This document shows positions 34,240 to 42,944 of a stretch of 64,000 bases of DNA, piece by piece. This DNA is from Acetobacterium tundrae (GTDB lineage: Bacteria; Bacillota; Clostridia; Eubacteriales; Eubacteriaceae), in contig NZ_RXYB01000010.1 in assembly GCF_008086615.1 (NCBI RefSeq), forward strand, positions 1 to 64,000, read 5' to 3'. The notes beneath the pieces are model-generated. The model searched no databases. It had not been told where the DNA came from and worked only from the letters and a program-made list of their open reading frames with translations. The position numbers and the translations under genes are program-made. The first letter of the stretch is position 1; each line of letters opens with the position of its first letter.

Positions 34240-34262
34240 TAAAAAAGCAGCCGTTAAGCTGC
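34240..34262 (-). terminator. intrinsic terminator formed partly from coding sequence
   Basis: GCAGC ttaacg GCTGC (34262-34247) followed by TTTTTTATTAC on the minus strand. The first arm consists of the last codons of the 49-aa gene, and its TAA stop lies in the loop. Confidence 0.75.
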
Positions 34263-34403
34263 TGCCGTAACAATCAATTCTGCATGGCCGTTTTCGGTTA
34301 AGTAGGCATCTATGCCCGTTTTATAATTTGGCTTTGCAGTTACTACTTCTATGTACGTGTTATCGCCATTTATAATTCTTAGAGCAAAAAATTTAGCTAT
34401 CAT
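34254..34403 (-). CDS. small tail-region protein (49 aa), XkdX position
   Basis: It reads MIAKFFALRIINGDNTYIEV, VTAKPNYKTGIDAYLTENG and HAELIVTAAA. The ATG overlaps the stop of the preceding gene (TAATG) and AGGAGG lies eight bases upstream within that gene. It occupies the place of xkdX in PBSX-like phages, after the xkdW-like gene, but sequence identity to XkdX is not evident. Function unknown, probably associated with tail fibre assembly. Confidence 0.7.
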   Translation of the reverse strand: MIAKFFALRIINGDNTYIEVVTAKPNYKTGIDAYLTENGHAELIVTAAA

Positions 34404-34759
34404 TAAACAGTACCTCCTAAAATAAATTCTGCTAGTGCATCAGATGTAGCTTTCTGATCTGCTTTTAGTTGTACATTTTCAGCCATTAAATTTGCAATTT
34501 TTTCAGCCTGAATCTGCGCTTCTGTTTTCGGGGTATCTACATATTCATAGTACGTTGTTTTTGTTAACGGATTGAAAAACAACTCCGAAGTTTTTCCATT
34601 ATCCTCTGGTTCGGCTAGACTTTCCAATAATGCGCCGTGAGTTAACATTTGTTCTTCAGTTTCTCCCATTCCATCAATTTTATCAAACGGCATGTAATGG
34701 ATAGTCCCAACTTTGTATTTTTCCGCATTAATTTTATCAAAATTCCCTATAAATATCAT
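34403..34759 (-). CDS. XkdW-like tail protein
   Basis: 118 aa. The N-terminal half is phage-specific (FIGNFDKINAEKYKVGTIHY). The C-terminal half has the segment TKTTYYEYVDTPKTEAQIQA followed by a helical stretch (NLMAENVQLKADQKATSDAL). The pattern of a YEY segment plus C-terminal coiled coil is typical of XkdW and related proteins that follow fibre genes in PBSX-like phages. It may help fibre assembly. Confidence 0.6.
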   Translation of the reverse strand: MIFIGNFDKINAEKYKVGTIHYMPFDKIDGMGETEEQMLTHGALLESLAEPEDNGKTSELFFNPLTKTTYYEYVDTPKTEAQIQAEKIANLMAENVQLKADQKATSDALAEFILGGTV

Positions 34760-34780
34760 TGTTTGTATTCCTTCCTTCCT

Positions 34781-36853
34781 TTAATTGCTTAAATCTAAAG
34801 ATTCTACCAGCTTAAATATCAAGTAACTGCCTTGATACAATATACCATATATTACATTACTTCCAGTTTTTACCTGAATATCTGTAACGCCATTAATTGC
34901 ATTAATTACTCCATTCCAAGAAGTATAATTATTTATACCTACACATTCACCCGTTGAAGCATTCATTTTTACAATACATCCACCTTTCGAGGATACATAC
35001 AAGTATGATCCAATTGTAAAAATTGTGGGTGGCCCACCTTGTGTAAATGCCGTTGGCAATGTTGTAGCCCATATTACATTATTTGATCCGGGTGAATATT
35101 TTTTAACTGTTATTGGGGCAATTCCATAAACACTAATCATATAGCCATCACCTGTTGTATCAAAATATTCAACTGTATTTGGTAAAATTAAGTCATAACC
35201 GCCAGTCAGCATATTTATTCGCATGGTGCTTATTCCGCTTCTAGTGGCATAAGCATAAATACTGTTTTTAGACATTACGCAATTATTGTATGCTCCAACG
35301 CCACCAAGGTTGGTTGAGCTTACTAAAGTGAATGCTGAATTATACTTCCACCACGATAAAGACTGACCATAAGATACTATTAAATAAAGATATGTACCAT
35401 CTGTATACATTTCTTTGACCCAATAACTACCATTTATGGTAGTATATGTACCGCTCATATTTGATAAAACAACTCTTGCTAAATAATCTGTCCCACTACT
35501 ATTCATGATTATATACATAACTTTATTTACATTGTCATACAGAGTCTTTGACTCATAGTTAGTCAACCCTTCGTTATAGCCACCAATAACGACCCCAGTG
35601 CTAAGTCTAACTTTATAGAAAAATCCCCCAGCAACAACATAAATTAGATCATTTGTTTCGTCTACAAAGGCGATTCTATAATAAGTTTGGTTCACTGGGG
35701 AACCCATAACAGGCTTTAAATATAGAGACCCTAAGCCAAGCCTATTCGCTGGTACTTTATCGCCTGTACCGTATTCCAATTTATTCCCAACAACGCCAAA
35801 AATATTAGTGTCTTTTCTTATATTACTAGGAATCAAATCCGCATCACCAAGAACTTTTCCATCTGTAGCAGCACCGTCGTAATATCCTTGTGCAATTGCT
35901 TGATCTATAGTTCCTGGTGTAATTATAATTCCTGCATTGACTTTGTTTGGCATCGTTCCCGTTATTTCGCCAGCGTCTACACTTGCCGTTTTGCCAGAGA
36001 GAAGGTCAGACGCTGCAGCATTACCGGAAGCTCCTTCACCCTGTAAGATAAAATTTGTACCATCGTACCTCAATGTGTAAATTCCCGCCGCTTTCAAGTT
36101 CGTTACATCGGCTCCGTTTGCTTTTTTAATTAGTTTTGCACCCAATCCGCACCAGTTTAATGTGCTGGCGGCGGTGCTGTCGAAGTTAAATTTTACACTG
36201 ACCGCCATACCTGCCGACAATGCTGTGATCGTAGGTGCTGTGATTGCATAGGTATTTGCACTGCCTGTTGTAACGCCGGCATATGGCACTTGCAAGGTAT
36301 AATCCGATTTGTGATCCGTGATCTGCTTTTGGAACTTTCCCAGAGCCGATATAACTGTATCAGTAGCGTCTATAACCGCGTTTGTCACTGTGCTTAAACC
36401 AGTTAATACCGTTGTTCGCACTGAGGCTGCAAAGTCTGAAATCGTACTCGACAACTGTTTACCACTGTGATTTTCTCTATCACGGTCAGCTGAATGAAAA
36501 TGCAAAGTGGTATCAGTACCATCAATTAGATCAACGTGTTGTTCTGATGTGAGATGGATGTTGCTGTTACCGGTGTGACTAGCTAAATCTGTAGTATTTT
36601 TCTCAATAGCTTCTTTTTCATCTGATGTTATATGCACATCTGTATTTACGATGTGAGCATCCAATGTTTCATGAGCTGTTTCCACCCCAGCTTCTAATTT
36701 GTTGAAATTCTCCGCACTCATTGGCGTTCCCTGCTGGATTACTTCCCCTTGTACTTTTGTCAGATTGATGCTCCCATCGGCATTTTCTGTCTCAGTATAG
36801 CGATTATTATAGGTTGTTACGTGATCCTGCCACTGCGTTTTTGTATAAGCCAT
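34781..36853 (-). CDS. tail fibre protein (XkdV-like)
   Basis: 690 aa. The N-terminus (KTQWQDHVTTYNNRYTETEN, then QQGTPMSAENFNKLEAGVE) is the standard baseplate-attachment segment of Firmicutes phage fibres. Histidine-containing shaft repeats follow (HIVNTDVHITSDEKEAIEKN, HTGNSNIHLTSEQHVDLI), and a phage-variable middle with ADLIPSNIRKDTNIFGVVG. The C-terminal ~300 residues are repeated beta strands of propeller type (AFVDETNDLIYVVAGGFFYK), the likely receptor-binding head. AAAGGAGGTG before the ATG. Confidence 0.85.
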   Translation of the reverse strand: MAYTKTQWQDHVTTYNNRYTETENADGSINLTKVQGEVIQQGTPMSAENFNKLEAGVETAHETLDAHIVNTDVHITSDEKEAIEKNTTDLASHTGNSNIHLTSEQHVDLIDGTDTTLHFHSADRDRENHSGKQLSSTISDFAASVRTTVLTGLSTVTNAVIDATDTVISALGKFQKQITDHKSDYTLQVPYAGVTTGSANTYAITAPTITALSAGMAVSVKFNFDSTAASTLNWCGLGAKLIKKANGADVTNLKAAGIYTLRYDGTNFILQGEGASGNAAASDLLSGKTASVDAGEITGTMPNKVNAGIIITPGTIDQAIAQGYYDGAATDGKVLGDADLIPSNIRKDTNIFGVVGNKLEYGTGDKVPANRLGLGSLYLKPVMGSPVNQTYYRIAFVDETNDLIYVVAGGFFYKVRLSTGVVIGGYNEGLTNYESKTLYDNVNKVMYIIMNSSGTDYLARVVLSNMSGTYTTINGSYWVKEMYTDGTYLYLIVSYGQSLSWWKYNSAFTLVSSTNLGGVGAYNNCVMSKNSIYAYATRSGISTMRINMLTGGYDLILPNTVEYFDTTGDGYMISVYGIAPITVKKYSPGSNNVIWATTLPTAFTQGGPPTIFTIGSYLYVSSKGGCIVKMNASTGECVGINNYTSWNGVINAINGVTDIQVKTGSNVIYGILYQGSYLIFKLVESLDLSN

Positions 36854-36856
36854 CCG

Positions 36857-37165
36857 TTACACCTCCTTTATTGGTATTTTAAATTTAAAAAACACACATG
36901 CCTGATTCGCAGCCTTCAAAACCGATTCAACTTTTGATGCTATAATAGCACCGTTACTATCATATAGAAATATTTCCGTGATCGTTTGATTTCCACTTGG
37001 CATACCGGAACATTCCAAAACAATTGTGATGGTATCATCAGCAACGCTTTTTGTTTGGATTGATGCCTTGTAGAGTGTCTCTCCAACTTTAAATTTTGCA
37101 CTTGCTACATCGTTTGTGATCTTTGTACGGATGCCCGTCAGGTAAGTTGTATTAAAAATCGCCAA
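36857..37165 (-). CDS. baseplate/tail protein, unknown (102 aa)
   Basis: It starts at a TTG (AGAGGTG upstream) and reads MAIFNTTYLTGIRTKITNDV..., a beta-rich small domain with FKVGETLYKASIQTKSV and TEIFLYDSNGAIIASKVES. It sits between the XkdU-like gene and the fibre gene, where many clostridial phages carry a similar protein probably linking fibre to baseplate. No named family recognised. Confidence 0.7.
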   Translation of the reverse strand: MAIFNTTYLTGIRTKITNDVASAKFKVGETLYKASIQTKSVADDTITIVLECSGMPSGNQTITEIFLYDSNGAIIASKVESVLKAANQACVFFKFKIPIKEV

Positions 37166-37186
37166 TCGCTTTCACCTCTTCTTTCA

Positions 37187-37774
37187 TCATGGTAATTCCC
37201 CGCATAAATACGCTCCACATTCTGGATAGCTATAGTAAAAATATTCTGTACTCCACCCGATGGCGATCGAGCCTTTGATTGTCATAAACAAATCAAAGTA
37301 AAGCTGGGATTTCTTGAATTCAATGATGCCTCTCCTTACTGCAGCCAGCTCTACCATAGTGTCACCTGAATAAATATTAACGTCAAATTTCCGGTAAGCT
37401 GTGTTTTCCTCAACTTCAATCTCACGCCCACAAATGTTTTTTGCTAAATACTCAATACTATATGGCGTCATCCGTGATCGGGTGATCATTTTCTTCAATA
37501 GCCGGGTTCGGCGTTCTTCTAAACTCAAACTACTGTTCACAGCTAAACCAAAATTAATTTCCCAATATTTTAATGCCCAAGTTGCTGTGAGCGGATTAAT
37601 CTCAGTCCACAATTGGCCAACCCACTCATCCAGATCATCAAGTTGTTTGCCGATCGCATTTAAAATGCTTAACGCAACGGGACCATTACTATAAATCGGA
37701 GAAATATAATCAATTATCTTTTGAGCTTCTTTGCTGGTCAGTATGGCCTGTGTTTGTTCCGATGTGATTCTCAT
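37187..37774 (-). CDS. xkdU: XkdU/YmfQ-like baseplate protein (DUF2313)
   Basis: 195 aa. It shows the DUF2313 features: YISPIYSNGPVALSILNAIG, LDDLDEWVGQLWTEINPLTA, WALKYWEINFGL, and the LEERRTRLLKKMITR segment with a C-terminal putative tail-tip domain (SYPECGAYLCGELP). In Mu and P2-type phages the counterpart links baseplate J to the fibres. The ATG follows the XkdT-like stop by one base. Confidence 0.85.
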   Translation of the reverse strand: MRITSEQTQAILTSKEAQKIIDYISPIYSNGPVALSILNAIGKQLDDLDEWVGQLWTEINPLTATWALKYWEINFGLAVNSSLSLEERRTRLLKKMITRSRMTPYSIEYLAKNICGREIEVEENTAYRKFDVNIYSGDTMVELAAVRRGIIEFKKSQLYFDLFMTIKGSIAIGWSTEYFYYSYPECGAYLCGELP

Positions 37775-37775
37775 T

Positions 37776-38927
37776 TTATGTCACCACCGTGATGTCAGTT
37801 AAAGCGGTAACGGGGATTTCATCCGTAGAGATCGTCACATTGGCAGCGCTCCCATTTAATGTCAAGCCACTGTAATCTGCCACACCTTTGATGTCAATTA
37901 AAATACCCCCGATCTCATTGATTCGAGCCACGTTTTGTGCTGCCGCTGTTTTGTAGTAACTCAACAAAGCGGTATAAAGATCATTTTTAATATCATTAAT
38001 TCCCCTGCTGTCTTCGGTGATCACGGTGACGTTGATGGTGATCGTCAGTGATTTTGCAGCGATCACGGACAAAATGTCATTGGTTCCTGCCAACCTGCTT
38101 GACCGATCATTTGGCGACATGATGTGATTATAAACTTGGGTACATAGGTCACTACTCCCCGGTTGACCATTACTATCCGTAAGAACCAGAGTAACTGTTT
38201 CAGATCCAGCCGTTGCCGGTATAACTTCGGCTCCGCCAACTCCTGTAACTTCCAGCGCCCAGCGTTTATAATCCGCGTCAGATCCGACAAATGAAATTCC
38301 TTGTTGCTGATCAAAGTCGAGTATTCGCTGGATCAAAGAATCATCACTTTCCCGGTCACTTCCTCCCTTGGTTTTACTGGCGTTGATCACTGAGGCAATT
38401 CCTTTTAATGATGTATTCAGCATGGTGATTGTTCCTGCCGCAACATTCCCAATGGCACCTGCAGAGTAAGCTTCTATATGTATATCCACTGTTTGTCCGG
38501 TTCCCGTCCCTGGGATAACGGCAGTTTCTGTTGTTTTAAACAAAACGCTTGATTTTCCATAGGTTGATTCTGTGTTAAAAATAAAACCGGAAGGTATAAC
38601 AGTTCCAGCTTTTCCAGTTACAGTAACAGTTCCAGTTGCAAAAAGTGCTGCTTTTCGATTCATTCCGCGGATCGTCGCTTTCCAGTCCAGGTTGGCGCCA
38701 TAGCTCCACATTGGAAACATGTTTTTTATTGCTTCAGTTAAGGTAAAGCCAACCATTCGAGCTTTTTCTTTTGCAGTTGGCCGGGTAAGATCCCAGAAGA
38801 CGCTTCCCTCTGTCATATCCCTATTAGGATTCTGCTCTGCCATATCCGCCAGCATTTCTGTATGAATTTCATTCTCAGTCTGATTTTTCAAAAAATCAGG
38901 TGCTTCAAAATCGATAATTTCAGCCAA
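37776..38927 (-). CDS. xkdT: baseplate assembly protein J-like (XkdT)
   Basis: 383 aa. The Baseplate_J family signature is clear: SVFWDLTRPTAKEKARMVGF, then FDQQQGISFVGSDADYKRWA and LEVTGVGGAEVIPATAG. It is the wedge component of the contractile-tail baseplate. The start is a TTG with GAAGGTGAGG upstream. The length is close to other XkdT proteins (~350-380 aa). Confidence 0.92.
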   Translation of the reverse strand: MAEIIDFEAPDFLKNQTENEIHTEMLADMAEQNPNRDMTEGSVFWDLTRPTAKEKARMVGFTLTEAIKNMFPMWSYGANLDWKATIRGMNRKAALFATGTVTVTGKAGTVIPSGFIFNTESTYGKSSVLFKTTETAVIPGTGTGQTVDIHIEAYSAGAIGNVAAGTITMLNTSLKGIASVINASKTKGGSDRESDDSLIQRILDFDQQQGISFVGSDADYKRWALEVTGVGGAEVIPATAGSETVTLVLTDSNGQPGSSDLCTQVYNHIMSPNDRSSRLAGTNDILSVIAAKSLTITINVTVITEDSRGINDIKNDLYTALLSYYKTAAAQNVARINEIGGILIDIKGVADYSGLTLNGSAANVTISTDEIPVTALTDITVVT

Positions 38928-38944
38928 TCTTCCTCACCTTCTTT

Positions 38945-39391
38945 CTATAGTTGTACATAAAGTGTTGCCTCCATTCCTTTTTGGCCAACAACCGCAAAAG
39001 TTATAATGCCGCTATCAGTATCCCAATCATATACAAAATTCTTGACGAATGAAGTTCGTTTGAGCGGATCCGCTAGAAGCGTTTCCGTGATAGTTCGCTC
39101 GATCCAACTTTCTTTTGCTTTTTGGCTGTCATACCCATCCAGTTGTGACCATTCTGCACCATAATTTTTTGAATAAGCTCGGCAGTTGTAACGCTCTGTA
39201 TTAACTGCCTTGATACACCAATGTATCCATGTTTCAACCGGCGAAGCCATAACACTTTTACCGGCCCCATCGATTCGAAAGTCGCCTTTTTCAAAATCGA
39301 AATAATAAGAAGTGACATTCTGATTCTTAGCATTTGAATTGCTTTTTGTTATCATTTGCGGGATAGTAAATGTTGGAAATAATTGTGCCAT
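38945..39391 (-). CDS. xkdS: XkdS-like baseplate protein (DUF2634, gp25-type)
   Basis: 148 aa with FDFEKGDFRIDGAGKSV and the C-terminal LADPLKRTSFVKNFVYDW typical of DUF2634. It corresponds to the gp25-like inner baseplate protein that starts sheath assembly. Gene order R-S-T is that of PBSX. Confidence 0.85.
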   Translation of the reverse strand: MAQLFPTFTIPQMITKSNSNAKNQNVTSYYFDFEKGDFRIDGAGKSVMASPVETWIHWCIKAVNTERYNCRAYSKNYGAEWSQLDGYDSQKAKESWIERTITETLLADPLKRTSFVKNFVYDWDTDSGIITFAVVGQKGMEATLYVQL

Positions 39392-39733
39392 TTACAACAC
39401 CTCCGATGCTGTTTTCATGACATCCACCACAATGGCATCATTTCCAACCCATGCAACAACGACACGTGCGCCAATGGCAATCCGCTTTTCTGTTTTGATA
39501 GCGTGGGCATGCGCAGGGTCGCCCGCTGATTCGCAGGTGCAGTCATTGTCCAAAAGATTGCCACAAATCAGGTAACTATTAGACGGCACATCTTGAGGAT
39601 AGCTATTGGTTCTTAAGCTGCCATCCTCGTTTATCTGCCCAAAATCAATAATGAGTGAAGTTTCACCAACAGCCTCTATTCGCTTATGGATCGTGAGTGC
39701 TAACTCATTGAATCCATTAATTTTTCCTGCCAT
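39392..39733 (-). CDS. xkdR: XkdR-like baseplate protein (DUF2577)
   Basis: 113 aa. DUF2577 proteins are short, with a conserved region like SYLICGNLLDNDCTCESAG and GARVVVAWVGNDAIVVDVM. It lies between the XkdQ- and XkdS-like genes. It is a probable spike or hub component. Confidence 0.8.
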   Translation of the reverse strand: MAGKINGFNELALTIHKRIEAVGETSLIIDFGQINEDGSLRTNSYPQDVPSNSYLICGNLLDNDCTCESAGDPAHAHAIKTEKRIAIGARVVVAWVGNDAIVVDVMKTASEVL

Positions 39734-39734
39734 A

Positions 39735-40751
39735 TTACACCGCCCTTTCGAGTTTTAAATCCATTGTCCGTTGCGTAGCATTGTGGGTGACAGATAAAAC
39801 ATAAAAATATCCGTTGATTCCTTCGGAATATAGGCATTTAACCTTATGTCCCTTTCTTATAAATGGAACATCTGGAACACTAAATGTGATTGTTTCAGCT
39901 GGTTTATTTCGTTCGGTGATCATGGTATTTGCCTGTGTGATTGCATCATCCGACGTCGAAGTGTCATCTCGATATATAATTTCCGTCAAAACGCCATACT
40001 GCAGATCACCATCGATGATATTCTCAATCGGTTCCCTTCCATCAGTATCAGCTTTCCCTAAAATGTTAACCCGTGAAACAAAGTTTGAAAGGCTAGTTTT
40101 AACTTCAATTCCGGTAATACATGCTTTTCCATTATCATCATTAGCTAAGACATACACATCAGCGTTATAACCTCGCGGGCGTATTTTTAATATTCCCTCT
40201 TCGAACTGACACACAAATTTTGTACCAGTGTTTTTGCTTTGCGCCTCTGTTAATAGTTCATTGAGTTGGTCCTCGACGTTTTTATTCTTAAACACGATTT
40301 TTCCATGAGTATAGTCAACATAACTGTACTTGATTGGTGTTTCACTACGTTGACACGTCTGTTCACACAAAATTTTTGTTGTTTGTCCTTCAGGATAATA
40401 GACACTTTCTTTTGTTTGATTAAATCGAATCATCCGATCACAAATGGTGATTGTGACTGTTGATGTGTTAGGCTTTGTGGCATCATCATGTTCCCAAATC
40501 TCGCCCCTGAAAACTTCTTTGTCGTTTGCAAATATAAAAACTAACGAACATAAAGAAAGGAGCTGTTCCGTGGACATACCGGCACTGGTTTTGATGTTGG
40601 CCAAGCTGATGGTGGCTTTCTGGACAAAATCACCCTCAGCTTCCTGCCAATTTAAATCTGTTAAAATCTGACTGATGTTGTATTTGTTCCCATCGCCACG
40701 TAATAACATAACTTTGTAATCTGTTGTTGCTGGATTGATCATTCTGCTCAT
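39735..40751 (-). CDS. xkdQ: XkdQ-like tail hub protein (gpD-like)
   Basis: 338 aa. It resembles XkdQ/YqbQ: MLLRGDGNKYNISQILTDL, the central RMIRFNQTKESVYYPEGQT segment and the C-terminal PFIRKGHKVKCLYSEGINGY. The fold is that of the late-control gpD/gp27 hub through which the tail tube ends in the baseplate. Gene order P-Q-R fits. Confidence 0.88.
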   Translation of the reverse strand: MSRMINPATTDYKVMLLRGDGNKYNISQILTDLNWQEAEGDFVQKATISLANIKTSAGMSTEQLLSLCSLVFIFANDKEVFRGEIWEHDDATKPNTSTVTITICDRMIRFNQTKESVYYPEGQTTKILCEQTCQRSETPIKYSYVDYTHGKIVFKNKNVEDQLNELLTEAQSKNTGTKFVCQFEEGILKIRPRGYNADVYVLANDDNGKACITGIEVKTSLSNFVSRVNILGKADTDGREPIENIIDGDLQYGVLTEIIYRDDTSTSDDAITQANTMITERNKPAETITFSVPDVPFIRKGHKVKCLYSEGINGYFYVLSVTHNATQRTMDLKLERAV

Positions 40752-40758
40752 TCCCTTC

Positions 40759-41406
40759 TTATGGCAATGTGTAAACCTGACCTGGATAGATCAAATTTGG
40801 ATCGTCGCCGATTACATCCCGATTTAAATCATAAATTTCCGGCCAACGCGTTGGATCGCCAAGTTGAGCGCCTGCAATATCCCACAAGCAATCGCCGCTG
40901 ACAACGGTATAAGTGCTTTTCTGCTCAGCTGGTGGATCTGGTGCTGTTGGGCGTTCGTCAGGTACTGTTGCCGCGCCAGCGTCCTTTACTTCGATTGAAA
41001 TATTGATATCTTTACCTTCAAAAAACGAAACATTGTAACTGATATCACCAAACCCACCGGAAAATTCAGGGACATAAGATTCAAGATAAACATCCAAATT
41101 AATGGGGGTTTCGGTAATTAAGATTCTCAATTTATGCTGATTGATTTTAATATTGTTAAGCCAATTGTGAAATTCCTTTGGTTCTTTCCAATTTGTCACA
41201 TACGGTTCGTTTTTTCGAGATTCTCCAGGGAAAATCCCATCCCATTTAATGCCTGTCAGTTTAGAACCTGAGGGGATTTTTACCTCCCCTACATTCAAAA
41301 CGTCGTATGATAAAAAAGATCCCTCAAATGTTACAGGGATTTTTTCAGGCAACATGGGTATTTGAATCGATTCATTTGTTGTCAGATCTGTGATGTAAAT
41401 TTCCAT
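40759..41406 (-). CDS. xkdP: XkdP-like tail protein with C-terminal LysM
   Basis: 215 aa. The N-terminal ~150 residues are tail-specific ([40 protein letters not shown]). A linker with [14 protein letters not shown] follows, and residues about 163-215 are a LysM module ([20 protein letters not shown], then [11 protein letters not shown]). LysM binds peptidoglycan and its presence at this position is standard for PBSX-like tails. The gene abuts the preceding lytic-module gene. Confidence 0.9.
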   Translation of the reverse strand: MEIYITDLTTNESIQIPMLPEKIPVTFEGSFLSYDVLNVGEVKIPSGSKLTGIKWDGIFPGESRKNEPYVTNWKEPKEFHNWLNNIKINQHKLRILITETPINLDVYLESYVPEFSGGFGDISYNVSFFEGKDINISIEVKDAGAATVPDERPTAPDPPAEQKSTYTVVSGDCLWDIAGAQLGDPTRWPEIYDLNRDVIGDDPNLIYPGQVYTLP

Positions 41407-42944
41407 TATGCTACCTCTACTTTCGTTGGCATTCCTTCATAGAGCTGTTTCAGTTGGCGAGCAATCTCCACACATAGTTCATTAGCAATACCTGGCATTT
41501 TCTCCTGTAAAGCTGCAATGACTTCATCGGTACTGCCTGTACTGCTTCCCTCAATGGTGATGTTGATACCACCAAGATTGATTTCAAATGATGGTTGATC
41601 GCCACTGTCGCTATTCGTAGAATCCGCTGCTGTTGATGCATAAGCATTCGCTCTTTTTGCTCTAGCTGCCTGCAGATCAACAATTTTTGCAGATTCATCG
41701 GTGTTAACCACGTTTTCACCACCTCGGAAGTTCATGAGTTCAGGTCCTTTTTCGCCAACCCATGCCAGACCTGCAGGTGCCGATGACGTTCCGGTTGCAT
41801 AACCATGAGTACCAGTGTTCATAACAGATCCATAGCGATCAATCATGTAGTTGATTGCTGCTACAGCATTATCAACCGGATTATAAATGTCGTTCATGCC
41901 ATCCTTAGCGTAAGCATCAAATGTGCTCTGGATCGTCTGCATCAGGCCGATGCTTGGTGTTCCAGCCATCGCGTTTGAATCCCAATCATTAATTGCACTG
42001 GGATCGCCCCCTGATTCATTCTGTGCGATTTCCATCAAATGTTCGTAGTTGTCATCGCCCGTAACACCGGTGATGTCCATTGCTTGTTTAATCCATGAGG
42101 TTACATCGCCGTTCTGCCAGTTGGCATCACTTCCGGTACTTCCTGTTGTCAGTTTTGCTGCATCCAAGGTGTCTTTAAATATTTTAATGACATTATCTGT
42201 GAATTCCGTAATGGTTACGGTGACCGGATCTTTCATGTCGGTGACACCGTCTTTGAACAGTTTCACCACATTGCTACCCGATTTTTTAATGTCATTTGTA
42301 CTGTATCCGTCATCATTTGTTTCGGTAATACTTGGGAATGGCAGGATTGTCCCGCCACTGTTTGCATAGGGATTTTCGGATTTCGGAACAATCATTTCAC
42401 CTTCATGTGCCATAATCGGCATATCTGTTGGCAAATAACGCGTTCCAACACTGAATCCATACATACTTCCCGGGTCAACCTGGACAGCATTAACCAGTGT
42501 ACTAAAATGCAAATGTGGCCCGGTGCTGTTTCCGGTGCTGCCAACTAACCCGATGAGATCCCCGGCATTGACGCTTGCACCTGCCTGTGTCAGGATACTG
42601 GACAAATGTCCATACCAGGTTGCCAGCCCGTTTCCCATATCAATTTCGACCATGTTGCCATAGCCACCGTTTTCTCCTGCCAGAGTAACAATGCCACTCC
42701 CGGCTGCATAAACTGGCGAACCTTCGGATGCGCCAATATCGACGCCTTCATGGTAGGTACTGCCGATGCCATTTGTATCACCGGCATCGCGATACCCAAA
42801 GTAACTTGTAATGTCATTCGCATCAGTTGGCCACATTAGACCACCAGCTCCAGTATAAGTACCACTGCCGATGCTGCCAATTGATGCAAAATTGGCACCA
42901 ATCTGTTTTAAAACATCGCCGGATGAGCTTCCCAATGTTGACAT
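41406..42944 (-). CDS. tape measure C-terminal part: M23 peptidase and SLT lytic transglycosylase
   Basis: 512 aa. An M23 domain at about 35-170 has intact ligands ([20 protein letters not shown]). A tail-type linker follows ([19 protein letters not shown]), then an SLT domain at about 275-370 ([35 protein letters not shown]), and tape-measure-like [19 protein letters not shown]. These wall-degrading domains normally sit at the C-terminus of one tape measure protein. Here the ORF begins at an ATG overlapping the stop of the upstream tape measure ORF (TAATG). It may be translated by re-initiation, or reflect a -1 frameshift split. Confidence 0.85.
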   Translation of the reverse strand: MSTLGSSSGDVLKQIGANFASIGSIGSGTYTGAGGLMWPTDANDITSYFGYRDAGDTNGIGSTYHEGVDIGASEGSPVYAAGSGIVTLAGENGGYGNMVEIDMGNGLATWYGHLSSILTQAGASVNAGDLIGLVGSTGNSTGPHLHFSTLVNAVQVDPGSMYGFSVGTRYLPTDMPIMAHEGEMIVPKSENPYANSGGTILPFPSITETNDDGYSTNDIKKSGSNVVKLFKDGVTDMKDPVTVTITEFTDNVIKIFKDTLDAAKLTTGSTGSDANWQNGDVTSWIKQAMDITGVTGDDNYEHLMEIAQNESGGDPSAINDWDSNAMAGTPSIGLMQTIQSTFDAYAKDGMNDIYNPVDNAVAAINYMIDRYGSVMNTGTHGYATGTSSAPAGLAWVGEKGPELMNFRGGENVVNTDESAKIVDLQAARAKRANAYASTAADSTNSDSGDQPSFEINLGGINITIEGSSTGSTDEVIAALQEKMPGIANELCVEIARQLKQLYEGMPTKVEVA

